Assembly: GCA_947476255.1 (NCBI GenBank) | Contig: CANJPY010000028.1 | Coordinates: 1-51,037, forward strand | Length of the DNA stretch: 51,037 nt | Direction: 5' to 3' | Origin: Chthoniobacteraceae bacterium | Lineage (GTDB): Bacteria > Verrucomicrobiota > Verrucomicrobiia > Chthoniobacterales > Chthoniobacteraceae | Notes under the pieces: model-generated | Told to the model about the DNA's origin: nothing | Seen by the model: only the letters and a program-made list of their open reading frames with translations | Databases searched by the model: none | Position numbers and translations under genes: made by a program | Part shown: positions 16,714-24,414 of the stretch, piece by piece | Numbering within the stretch: position 1 is the first letter of the stretch | How the letters are laid out: every line of letters starts with the position of its first letter

Positions 16714-16790
16714 GGTGGCGTAGCCCAACTGGCAGAGGCAATTGGCTTAGAACCAATTCAGTGACCGTTCGAATCGGTCCGTCACTACCA
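16714..16790 (+). tRNA. Class I tRNA with leucine anticodon UAG
   Basis: Acceptor GGTGGCG pairs with CGTCACT including two G-T pairs; discriminator A and CCA are encoded. The anticodon stem ATTGG/CCAAT holds loop CTTAGAA, anticodon TAG (reads CUA, Leu). The variable region is only 5 bases, so this is class I, whereas bacterial leucine tRNAs are class II. T stem GACCG/CGGTC is perfect. It could be mis-charged, charged by a special enzyme, or non-decoding. Confidence 0.8.
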
Positions 16791-16815
16791 CCTTTTATAA
16801 CGCACTTTTTTGGGA

Positions 16816-17361
16816 CTAGTAGGCAACATCCTCCAAGTTCCGTAGAACCTTCTCCAGGTTCCTTAAAATGCCCTGTTTCGTTGTTTTGGGCGTATCCGCA
16901 TTTTCAACAAAATCGCGGATTTGTTCCGGTAGAACAGCCTGGCTGTTCAGAATTTGCAGGACACCGTCGAGGTCCTTTTTCCGGCCTGTTTCGAGCTTGT
17001 TATAAAGCAGGTCCAAAGGGTGAAGCACGCGGATGACAAGCCTTGGATGCGCTACAATGAGAGCCCGCTCCATCCATCCCCGGGGTTGCGTGAGGAGCAC
17101 CCAGCTCCCCAGACGCTCGACATAAAAGCCATGGTCCGCTTCAAACGGGCTTCCCTCACCCACTGCAGCAATGACTTCGTCTAAAAAGCAGCTCTCCGCA
17201 TCCGGGGTGAAGAGATCGATGTCGTCGGTCATCTGCGTGTTAAGAGACGGAACCGACTTTGCTGTCGAAGCCATGCCGACGATAAAAATGTGCGACTGCC
17301 CCGTGATTTTGGCAACGGCTTCAGCCGCCTCAATCAGGTCGCTTTGGTTGATGCGCTTCAT
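16816..17361 (-). CDS. Nucleotidyltransferase-fold protein, 181 aa
   Basis: The core reads IFIVGMASTAKSVPSLNT followed by TDDIDLF, with acidic residues D47 and D49 in the position of the nucleotidyltransferase catalytic pair. Later HPLDLLYNKLETGRKKDLDG matches the usual helix of this superfamily. The frame is open to 17532, but the ATG at 17361 matches the family start. It overlaps the end of the upstream 120-aa gene by 32 bases. Such small nucleotidyltransferases next to a short helical partner often act as toxin-antitoxin or abortive-infection pairs; that role is inferred here. Confidence 0.72.
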   Translation of the reverse strand: MKRINQSDLIEAAEAVAKITGQSHIFIVGMASTAKSVPSLNTQMTDDIDLFTPDAESCFLDEVIAAVGEGSPFEADHGFYVERLGSWVLLTQPRGWMERALIVAHPRLVIRVLHPLDLLYNKLETGRKKDLDGVLQILNSQAVLPEQIRDFVENADTPKTTKQGILRNLEKVLRNLEDVAY

Positions 17362-17692
17362 AGATCGTGAGGGCGTTGCCAAAAGGGTGACAGGAGTTGC
17401 GCTGTTGCACACGGGCATCTTCCCTGAGGAGTTGTTTTGAGATGGTCTCCGGGGAGGCGCTGAGAATCCTGGCCCACGCCCGATATCGCGGGAGGTTCCC
17501 ACAACGTTGTATCTGGCGCGCAAGCGTTTCACGTGCGCAGGCGAGGGTTTCCCCGGGGTGATTTAAAATGGACCACGCGATTTTATGGCGCGTTTGACGG
17601 GTCGCCCTTTGATGGACGGCTAAAGCGATTTGCTTATGCTTCAGCTTGGTTTGATGGATCCGCTCGGATTGGGATGGTGAAACGGTTTTCAT
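17330..17692 (-). CDS. Short helical partner of the nucleotidyltransferase, 120 aa
   Basis: A basic, helical protein with WSILNHPGETLACARETLARQ and YRAWARILSASPETISKQLL. Small proteins of this kind are regularly found just upstream of nucleotidyltransferase-fold genes. The ATG at 17692 is chosen over the open extension to 17737. The 3' end overlaps the nucleotidyltransferase start by 32 bases, implying coupling. Function not known; possible antitoxin or DNA-binding partner. The gap from 17693 to 17926 shows no gene. Confidence 0.6.
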   Translation of the reverse strand: MKTVSPSQSERIHQTKLKHKQIALAVHQRATRQTRHKIAWSILNHPGETLACARETLARQIQRCGNLPRYRAWARILSASPETISKQLLREDARVQQRNSCHPFGNALTIYEAHQPKRPD

Positions 17693-17926
17693 CGGAGCAA
17701 AGGAAAGATATGTGCGATGAACGATATTGTGAATCACTGGTTCAAGCCCAATGCCATTACTTTAATACAGCCCGCTGCGGAAGCGTTCAACTCCAAGCCT
17801 TCGAGGTCACGTGTATCCCCGCCTAACCACTGGAGGCGACAGAATCCACTCTGAAGGAAGGCTAACGGAGAGGCCCGGACCCGGAACGGACTTGCAAAAT
17901 AGAACGCAGTCCTCTAATTTACATAA

Positions 17927-19072
17927 ATGGACTGGAAACGACTGGCAGAATTGCGCTTAAGGGAACTCTCCGCCCAGTTCCCAGCTGTCGTCCTCGTCGG
18001 GCCGCGCCAGGTCGGCAAAACAACCCTGGCCAGAGCCTCCTTTCCGGATGCCGACTACAAGGACATCGAATCGCCTCTGGTGAGTCTCCGGTTTGCGGAG
18101 GACCCCGCTCACGAACTCAGCCTGCTTGGTGAGATGACAATCCTCGACGAGGCCCAGAGCGTCCCCGCTCTTTTTCCTGCGCTGCGGGGGGCCATTGATT
18201 CCCGTCGAGGTGATAGGCGGTGTCATTTTTGCATTCTGGGATCGGCCCAACCGGCCATCATCAGGGCTGTGTCCGAATCGCTTGCCGGACGCATAGGGCT
18301 TCTGGAGCTTGATCCTCTGACCCCCGCTGAAACGGGCCTTGGCGTTCAGAAACACTGGCTCTCCGGCGGTTTTCCGGAAGCACTGCGTGGGGAGTTTCGT
18401 TCATGGTGGGAGCCGTACATCAGCACGGTGCTGCAGCGTGATCTTGCGGCTTATGGTTTTCGACCCGATGCGCTCTTTCTGCGGCGGTTACTCACGATGC
18501 TCGCCGCACAACAGGGCGGCCTGTTAAACCTATCGGCCTTGGGGAATTCGCTTGGAGTGAGCTACCACACTGTAGAGCACGGTCTGGATTTGCTGGAGGG
18601 GGTTTTTCTCGTACGCCGCCTTGCTCCGTATTTCTGCAATATCCGCAAGCGATTGGTAAAATCGCCCCGTGTTTTTATCAGGGACAGCGGCCTGCTCCAT
18701 CACTTGCTCAATATCGCAACCCTTGAGGATCTGTACAACCATCCGCTTCGGGGTGCGAGTTGGGAGGGCTTTGTGATTGAAGATCTGATCCGTCGCGAGC
18801 GGTTTGATCATCCGTTTACGCAGTTCTTTTTCTGGCGTACCGCGACCGGCCAGGAAGCGGATCTTGTGCTTGAGCGCGGCTCCCAGCGCATCGCGCTTGA
18901 AATCAAGGCCAACAGCGGCACCAACCCGCATGACGCGCGAAAACTTGAGACCGTTCTCGACGACATCGGAGCAACGGAGGGCTGGATTATCGGTTACGGT
19001 GGTGAATCCATGCAGCTGACTCCGCGTGTCCGTTCGGTGTCGCTGGATCTCAATCCGGAATGGCTGCCTTGA
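17927..19072 (+). CDS. AAA_14/DUF4143 ATPase, 381 aa
   Basis: Walker A GPRQVGKTT lies at residues 25-33. Walker B TILDEAQ follows near 85, then the ILGSAQP sensor, then the DUF4143 C-terminal domain (winged-helix LGNSLGVSYHTVEHGLDLLEG, FIRDSGLLHHLL, and a PD-(D/E)XK-like FFWRTATGQEADLVLE...LEIKAN). These stand-alone ATPases are common in bacteria and archaea with poorly known roles. It stands alone between minus-strand small genes. Length is normal for the family. The C-terminal ExD...ExK arrangement resembles a nuclease fold, but activity is not shown. Confidence 0.9.
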   Translation: MDWKRLAELRLRELSAQFPAVVLVGPRQVGKTTLARASFPDADYKDIESPLVSLRFAEDPAHELSLLGEMTILDEAQSVPALFPALRGAIDSRRGDRRCHFCILGSAQPAIIRAVSESLAGRIGLLELDPLTPAETGLGVQKHWLSGGFPEALRGEFRSWWEPYISTVLQRDLAAYGFRPDALFLRRLLTMLAAQQGGLLNLSALGNSLGVSYHTVEHGLDLLEGVFLVRRLAPYFCNIRKRLVKSPRVFIRDSGLLHHLLNIATLEDLYNHPLRGASWEGFVIEDLIRRERFDHPFTQFFFWRTATGQEADLVLERGSQRIALEIKANSGTNPHDARKLETVLDDIGATEGWIIGYGGESMQLTPRVRSVSLDLNPEWLP

Positions 19073-19116
19073 GGTTAGTTGGGTAGCGAGGGAAACCATA
19101 ACATTCCGAGGTACAA

Positions 19117-19398
19117 TCAAAAGGGTTGGCGAAAAGAGCCGGCCAGTTCGCCTACAACACCCTGGTTAGCCTCTCTAACCCGGGTTCCGGGTGAGGCTGC
19201 TGCGGGGAAATAGTCCCAGGCGGCCTGCCCGAGATGGGGGGCGCTTTCTTCCCTGAGGGAAATGTCAGTGATGCCGTCCGACCAGTCTTCGGGTTCGTGG
19301 TCGATGCTTCCGAAGGTCTGTTGGATAAAAAGGTCCAGCAGAATGTCGTTCGTGTTCTGTGAAGGGCGGAGTGCTGAAGGGTGGTTTGTGGATGTCAT
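19117..19398 (-). CDS. Small hypothetical protein, 93 aa
   Basis: Not recognised. The sequence has an ILLDLFIQQTFGSI helix and an acidic EPEDWSDGITD stretch. It is separated by 53 bases from the 81-aa gene upstream on the same strand, so the two may be co-transcribed. No motif or Shine-Dalgarno supports it strongly; it could be spurious. Confidence 0.4.
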   Translation of the reverse strand: MTSTNHPSALRPSQNTNDILLDLFIQQTFGSIDHEPEDWSDGITDISLREESAPHLGQAAWDYFPAAASPGTRVREANQGVVGELAGSFRQPF

Positions 19399-19451
19399 GG
19401 GGTTGTCTTTTGTCTCTTGTGTGAAGGGCTGTGACAGGGTGGCTTTGGGGT

Positions 19452-19697
19452 TTAGGCTGCCGAACGTTCTTGGGCTGCGCGTTTTTTCAACCAGCGATCC
19501 GAGGCAGCGTCAAATTCCTGCCACTCCTCGCGACTTTTAAAGGGATGCCATGGGGAGGGTTCCTCAGGCGCTTCTGGGGAAAACATGGCCCGATGTATTC
19601 CAACACAGGTGGCTGCCGCCAACTCTGCTTTGGTGATTGCTTGCGTTAAGAATGAATCAATTGTTTCTAAAGGGTTTGCAGCTGGTTTATGTTCCAT
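19452..19697 (-). CDS. Small hypothetical protein, 81 aa, W-F-W motif family
   Basis: The C-terminal half reads FKSREEWQEFDAASDRWLKKRAAQERSAA, here abbreviated by its key residues W, F, W and a basic-acidic tail; the same spacing occurs in the 80-aa product at 503-745. The N-terminal half is a predicted helix (LETIDSFLTQAITKAELAAA). The ATG at 19697 is preferred to the one at 19742. Function unknown. Confidence 0.45.
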   Translation of the reverse strand: MEHKPAANPLETIDSFLTQAITKAELAAATCVGIHRAMFSPEAPEEPSPWHPFKSREEWQEFDAASDRWLKKRAAQERSAA

Positions 19698-19738
19698 TTT
19701 TGTTTTCTGTTGTTCGGTTTCTTTGTGAGAAGGGCCGT

Positions 19739-19906
19739 TCACCGTTTTTTTCCGGGTTGGCTGTGGATTTTGTTAAATTTGTCTCCTCGCGGGAGGCTTC
19801 TTGAAGCCGGCGCCTTAGGGGCTGATTCAAGGATGGGAAGCCGTCCGGGACACCTAGCGCGGGCGTTGGCAAAGCGCGGGATCCTCTGACTTCGTGGCAA
19901 CGACAT
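19739..19906 (-). CDS. Possible 55-aa basic peptide
   Basis: An open frame starting MSLPRSQRIPRFANARA and ending in GKKR lies 14 bases after a promoter-like motif. It is rich in Arg, Lys and Pro. Only the motif position supports it; the transcript from that motif may instead be non-coding or serve the 81-aa gene. Confidence 0.25.
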   Translation of the reverse strand: MSLPRSQRIPRFANARARCPGRLPILESAPKAPASRSLPRGDKFNKIHSQPGKKR

Positions 19907-19918
19907 TTGTGAACACCA

Positions 19919-19932
19919 GTATTCTTGCACAG
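19919..19932 (-). promoter_or_regulatory. Promoter-like motif TGTGCAAGAAT (second exact copy)
   Basis: Minus strand reads CTGTGCAAGAATAC, sharing an exact 13-mer with 8760-8772. The nearest convincing gene starts 220 bases downstream at 19697. Apart from this motif, 19972-20168 shows no gene. Confidence 0.45.
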
Positions 19933-20168
19933 GTGAGGGGAGCTGGTTCTCCGCTCAGCATTCATGCGCAACCTTTAGGGTGAAATAACCGGTCGACCAC
20001 ACTTCATGGCAGTGGGGCACACAATGTAGATGCAGAGTCCATACAAGGTGAAATGAGGGGAGGCTTATGGTGGTGGGATTTCTTCAATCTGAACACGCCC
20101 CCAGAGGCTTGGACACTGACCATCGCGTTGTTTTTGGTAGCCAAGAATCACGCAAGATGCTAGCAACG

Positions 20169-20386
20169 AAACGTGAGGACTGGCCGGTCCAAATTTAGAT
20201 TCACCTGGTGTTTCGCCAGGATTGCAATTCATGACTGGGCATTTAGGGCGCTTCTGCGGCTCGATCGGCTCCCAAAGGGGACAGATTGCGGCCAGCACAA
20301 GTTCGCCTAATAATGTCCCCTTTGGAAGCCTCCGATCCGCAACGCGGACGTTCATTGAAGTAACCGCCGGCCAGTCCTCTCCGTTT
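20169..20386 (+). ncRNA. Retron ncRNA (msr-msd) for the 993-aa reverse transcriptase
   Basis: The ends form the a1/a2 duplex of retrons: GAGGACTGGCCGG at 20175-20187 and its perfect complement CCGGCCAGTCCTC at 20367-20379, extended by AAACG (20169-20173) with CGTTT (20382-20386) across a small internal loop. After a1, CCTGG and CCAGG flank a 7-base loop near 20204-20220, as in an msr. Then a long msd-like hairpin pairs 20267-20283 with 20314-20330 (17 bp, one mismatch; centre CCAAAGGGGACA) around a 30-base loop. The a2 end lies 4 bases before the RT start codon. This is the canonical a1-msr-msd-a2-RT order; the exact branching G and cDNA end are not assigned. Confidence 0.85.
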
Positions 20387-20390
20387 ACCG

Positions 20391-23372
20391 ATGCCCTCCA
20401 CTGACATTCTTGAAATCGCAAGTAACCTTCGTGAGTTCACTCGGAAAGACGTGGAGGTCAACTGGACTACCGCGGACGCAGTCGTTCGCTCAAGGGAGTG
20501 TCTGTGTGAGAGTCTTTGTACTGTCTGGAAGAAATGGCAGGCATTGGCGGCGAAAAACGGGTGGTCCGTAGAGCGGTTATTGCGCAATGTGAGGGCGAGG
20601 GCGAGAGACGAAGAGCTTCCCTTTCTTGAAAAGGTCATCGAACTGGCGCTCGAGGATGCACCAGGCGAACCGACTCGCAGCGCCTTGCAAACGCTCAAGC
20701 TCAGCTTTCCCAAGGAAATTCCCAGCCTTGCTCATTACATTCTTAAAAGCACAGGCACCACTCTTCCCCTCAGCGTGTTGTCGGCGCACACACCTGATTG
20801 GCTGAAATGCATGGAGGCCGTGACCTTGCACGCCTCATCGCGGCCCACGCCCTACGAATTCATCCGGATTCTGATAACCTTTCACCCCGAATCCCGCCAA
20901 ACTGGGAGCCAGTACCTCGGCAGCGAGTCTTTTGCATCGAAGTGGAGCAAGCTGGGATGGCCGATGCTCACCGGCAGGATGTTTTCAAGACTGCCACCGG
21001 AGACCAGAGAAAGAATTCTCTGCAACCCTGCCGCATCCGGGCGCCTTCATTCGCCCGGTGGAATTCTAGATATTACCGCGGCCACAAGCAGCGGAGACTA
21101 CGCATCGCCGCTTTTCTTAAAGGCCATCCTGCGTTTTGACCGCGACCTTAGGATAGAACTGACTCGCAAATGTGTCCCGGGGCATCCCGCATTAAGCTGC
21201 AGTACAGGCATGCGTTTGGCAGACGTGCGTCGGATCACGGCCGGACTTCCAAAGCACACGGCAGCCGCATGGCGCTACTTGCTCACGCCTCCCGAGGCAT
21301 GGGTCGGCATGCTCAGGAGGGGACGGGAGTCCGGCCTCTTCACTCTCCCAGTGGATATCGGCCATGTGCTTGAAAAGCTTTCTGCTGTGAGTAGTGCAAG
21401 GCCCAAGGACTATGAGACGGTTTTGAAGGAGGCCTCCGGAAAATCCGGCAGTAAGATTTTTGACGCCGTCATGAATCGCTTCAAGGACGGAGAGGGTGTG
21501 CCCAAGTCCCTGCTCAAAAGCTGGTTGGTCTTTTTAGGAAAGAATCAGCTTGTGAAAGCGATTTTGTCGCGGCCCGGCGATTTTTCGTTCCTGCGTGAAG
21601 GAGACTTCGGGAGACTTCCAAAGGCGATCCGAGAGCCGCTTGCGGCGTCGGTGTCTGATGTGGCCTCTATGCGCTCTGTCCTTCGATGTATTGGAAAGAC
21701 GCTCTCAGGATTTCTTGTCCACAATCGCGCGCACGCGCTTTCCTGGGCAAAAGCCGTTTATAAAAATGAAAAGCAGGCCGGCACAGCAACGCAGGCTATC
21801 GAATATCTCGGCGGACACCTTGCCGGTAGTTTGACGCATCTCGAGTGGGTCAGGATCATACCCGACGCCGGCGGCCTCGCTGAGTTGCGAGACACAATAA
21901 AGCGGCACCCTTTTGGTGAAAGCGTCGGTGATATGCGCAATTCGGTATGTGCGCTGGTGCGCAGGCTCTACAGCCGAGCACTCCATGACGAGGGAGGAGC
22001 ACGGGCGATGTATTTCCTTTCCCAATGCGTTGCTGACCTCGGACTCACGCTTGAGGAAGCGGGATGCAGTTCTTTTTCAGTGCCTGAAATGGCTCAAGCC
22101 ATTCCTTTGCGGGAGTCATTTGCAGGCGCGGGCAGCCTCCTTGGGGCTTGGAAGCTTTTCAACTGGGGTTTCAAGGACCTTGAACAGAGAATTGGGGAGA
22201 AAAGTTTCAGGCATTTGGAGGCTGACCTCAAAAGCGGTGGCGCCCGCCTATGCTTGCAAGCCTATCAAAAGCTTCCCCGAAAGTTTACCCGTCTCGTGAC
22301 AGAAGTTGTGCCCCTGGATTTTGTCTGGCCCCTTAGCCACGACAATGCCGTTCTTGCCCACGCCCTCGAACGTAAATATGGGCGTGGAGCGATGCTGAAG
22401 CTCCTTCCTGAGATTCGAACCCGATTTGCTCAAAACCCTGTTCTGCGCTGCGCCTACGAACTAGCCGCATGCTTTTCACTGGCAGACGCCGGTTACCTTG
22501 TGCACCTGTCTCGCACGGTGGTAAAGGCGGCCGGGCAGTTCCGGGCCACGGGGGGAGTCGTTTTCGAAGATCTCTACACCAGAACAAGCATTCCCAAGAA
22601 GTCAGGAGCAATGCGTTTGATCACCGCGCCCAAGCCCTTGCTTAAGCGTCTCCAAAAAAGAATCCTGCAAAACGGACTTTCGCACCTGCCGCTGCCGGAC
22701 TCCTGTCATGGATTCCGCGAGGGGCGTTCCATTGTGACAAACGCTGCGCCTCACGCGGGAAGCCGGCTGGTGGTCAATGTCGACATCCGAGCCTTCTTTC
22801 CTTCAACCAGCCGCGCGCAGGTCAAACAAGTCCTTTGGAAACACTATTCGAAAACACTTTCTGATTCCGCAATCGGGCTTCTCTCCGAAATCTGCTGCCT
22901 CGACGGCTCTCTCCCCACGGGAGCGCCCACGAGTCCTGTTCTCGCCAATCTGGTGCTCGCACCCGTTGACAGGGCTCTTGAAAAGGCGGCCGCCAGGTTT
23001 GGAGTGACGTACACCCGCTACGCTGACGACCTGACGTTCTCCGGCAACGAAGACTGCAAAAAAATCCTTCCCCTTGTGCGGAAGTTGCTTGCCCAGAGAG
23101 GTTACGTGCTTGATCCGGAAAAGACACAGCTCTACAGGAGGGGGCGCCGTCAAATGGTCACTGGGCTCGTCGTTAACGACAAACCCAACGTTCCTCGCAA
23201 AATCCGGCGTCTTCTAAGGGCATGTGTCCACCGCAGCGCAGGGGGAGCTCCTCCCGTCTGGGACGGACAGCCCATGAGTAAAAGCTCCCTGCGAGGGCGA
23301 ATCGCGCAGCTTGCGAGAGTTCAACCCGAGGAATTCCGCGCGTTTAAATCCAAACTGGATCAAGCGACCTGA
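20391..23372 (+). CDS. Retron reverse transcriptase with a ~700-residue N-terminal extension, 993 aa
   Basis: The C-terminal third is a retron RT: FREGRSIVTNAAPH carries the retron-specific NAxxH (N784-H788), VNVDIRAFFPS the first catalytic Asp, LPTGAPTSPVLANL the QGxxxSP-like box, TRYADDLTFS the catalytic YADD (877-880), and MVTGLVVND the retron VTG motif (923-925). Retron RTs are usually 300-400 residues; here about 700 residues precede the RT. That part is helical and solenoid-like, with no motif I recognise, and may be a fused effector or scaffold. The ncRNA ends 4 bases upstream. A 319-aa gene follows after 65 bases and a MoxR/VWA pair after that. Confidence 0.9.
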   Translation: MPSTDILEIASNLREFTRKDVEVNWTTADAVVRSRECLCESLCTVWKKWQALAAKNGWSVERLLRNVRARARDEELPFLEKVIELALEDAPGEPTRSALQTLKLSFPKEIPSLAHYILKSTGTTLPLSVLSAHTPDWLKCMEAVTLHASSRPTPYEFIRILITFHPESRQTGSQYLGSESFASKWSKLGWPMLTGRMFSRLPPETRERILCNPAASGRLHSPGGILDITAATSSGDYASPLFLKAILRFDRDLRIELTRKCVPGHPALSCSTGMRLADVRRITAGLPKHTAAAWRYLLTPPEAWVGMLRRGRESGLFTLPVDIGHVLEKLSAVSSARPKDYETVLKEASGKSGSKIFDAVMNRFKDGEGVPKSLLKSWLVFLGKNQLVKAILSRPGDFSFLREGDFGRLPKAIREPLAASVSDVASMRSVLRCIGKTLSGFLVHNRAHALSWAKAVYKNEKQAGTATQAIEYLGGHLAGSLTHLEWVRIIPDAGGLAELRDTIKRHPFGESVGDMRNSVCALVRRLYSRALHDEGGARAMYFLSQCVADLGLTLEEAGCSSFSVPEMAQAIPLRESFAGAGSLLGAWKLFNWGFKDLEQRIGEKSFRHLEADLKSGGARLCLQAYQKLPRKFTRLVTEVVPLDFVWPLSHDNAVLAHALERKYGRGAMLKLLPEIRTRFAQNPVLRCAYELAACFSLADAGYLVHLSRTVVKAAGQFRATGGVVFEDLYTRTSIPKKSGAMRLITAPKPLLKRLQKRILQNGLSHLPLPDSCHGFREGRSIVTNAAPHAGSRLVVNVDIRAFFPSTSRAQVKQVLWKHYSKTLSDSAIGLLSEICCLDGSLPTGAPTSPVLANLVLAPVDRALEKAAARFGVTYTRYADDLTFSGNEDCKKILPLVRKLLAQRGYVLDPEKTQLYRRGRRQMVTGLVVNDKPNVPRKIRRLLRACVHRSAGGAPPVWDGQPMSKSSLRGRIAQLARVQPEEFRAFKSKLDQAT

Positions 23373-23437
23373 GAAGGCCTGAAAGACGGCAATGGAAACA
23401 AGTACGCCCTTGCAATCTTGGTGAGAATTTACGGCAC

Positions 23438-24397
23438 ATGAAATTGAATTTAAAAAAGGGAGACAATGGACTGGAGCTAGCAGCAGCAGCGGCCTTCATG
23501 CATCCCGACCCTGAACTCAGGAGCCGTTTGCGCCGAACCCTTCGGGAGTGCCTTGCCATAGACGGCGAGAGCGCTCGGGAAAACAGTATGCGCGAGCTTT
23601 TACGCTCCACCCGTGGAACAGATGTGGAGCCATTTATACTGTCTGAGGCGCACTGCGAGCTGGCCGTCTTCTACTCGGAAATGTGCTTCCGCCATCTCGG
23701 CTTCACCCGCTTCCGAGTCGCCGGCGAGGACGCCATCATGGACGGCGCGAGTGTGATTTTCACCAACAATGGAAGGGGTTATTTTCTGCCCCTCTCGAAG
23801 GCTAAAAAGCGCTTCGGATCCATGCCCTCATTTTGCAGAGGCCGTGCTTTTTGGGAGGGACGTCCGATGACTCTGCCCAAAGCCTCCTTGAAAGTTTCGG
23901 ACAAGGGCGTCTTTCTTTCGTGTTCCTGGCCTGTCGCGGATGGGGAGACGGTCAGGCTGGAAGCGCCCCAGAGCGACACGCGCAAAAAGAGGAAATCTTC
24001 CGTGGATGCTGGAGTCAAGATGCTCGCTGGCGCCGAGAAGATTGCGCTGAAAGACATCGACGGGTTCCAAAACTACAGCGATTGGGGCCTTCGCACAAAA
24101 TCGGAAGCTGGAGAAATCCGCCTTCTGGCGGCCTGCGAACAGGGCGTCAGCGCGATGGTGGACGGGGTCTGCCGGAGTATACTGGGAGCCTCGGAGGAGA
24201 CCTTTTCGAGACTAAGCGTTTCACTTCTGTACCCGGAAACCAACCTGACACTGCCCGTCGAGCTGTATGCGGCCGCGGACTGCTATCACTGGATTAACTT
24301 TCGCGCGGGAATCAGCGTCGACTTGACCGATGCAGACCGGACGGCTCTGGCTGAATGGTTTTTTCCTCATCCCGCGTGGCCGGGCGGGGGTGTGTAA
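23438..24397 (+). CDS. Unknown retron-associated protein, 319 aa
   Basis: I do not recognise this protein. It starts MKLNLKKGDNGLELAAAAAF and has a helical N-terminal part, a central beta-rich section (VIFTNNGRGYFLPLSK, GVFLSCSWPVADGETV) and a C-terminal helical part ending in proline and glycine. No nuclease, ATPase or membrane motif is visible. It lies 65 bases after the RT gene and its stop codon is inside the promoter-like motif of the MoxR gene. By position it is a candidate retron accessory or effector. Residues about 185-200 are strongly basic (RKKRKS). Confidence 0.7.
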   Translation: MKLNLKKGDNGLELAAAAAFMHPDPELRSRLRRTLRECLAIDGESARENSMRELLRSTRGTDVEPFILSEAHCELAVFYSEMCFRHLGFTRFRVAGEDAIMDGASVIFTNNGRGYFLPLSKAKKRFGSMPSFCRGRAFWEGRPMTLPKASLKVSDKGVFLSCSWPVADGETVRLEAPQSDTRKKRKSSVDAGVKMLAGAEKIALKDIDGFQNYSDWGLRTKSEAGEIRLLAACEQGVSAMVDGVCRSILGASEETFSRLSVSLLYPETNLTLPVELYAAADCYHWINFRAGISVDLTDADRTALAEWFFPHPAWPGGGV

Positions 24398-24405
24398 TAA
24401 TAGAG
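24390..24405 (+). promoter_or_regulatory. Promoter-like motif TGTGTAATAAT
   Basis: GTGTGTAATAATAGAG overlaps the stop codon of the 319-aa gene and ends its 11-mer 13 bases before the MoxR ATG at 24415. It would give the MoxR/VWA pair its own promoter inside the retron operon. Confidence 0.6.
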
Positions 24406-24414
24406 AAACACTTT

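Noticed and set aside
20391..23372. Group II intron or diversity-generating retroelement
   Set aside because: The RT has retron NAxxH and VTG motifs and a TGAPTSP box, no maturase or endonuclease domain, and no template/variable repeat pair is seen.
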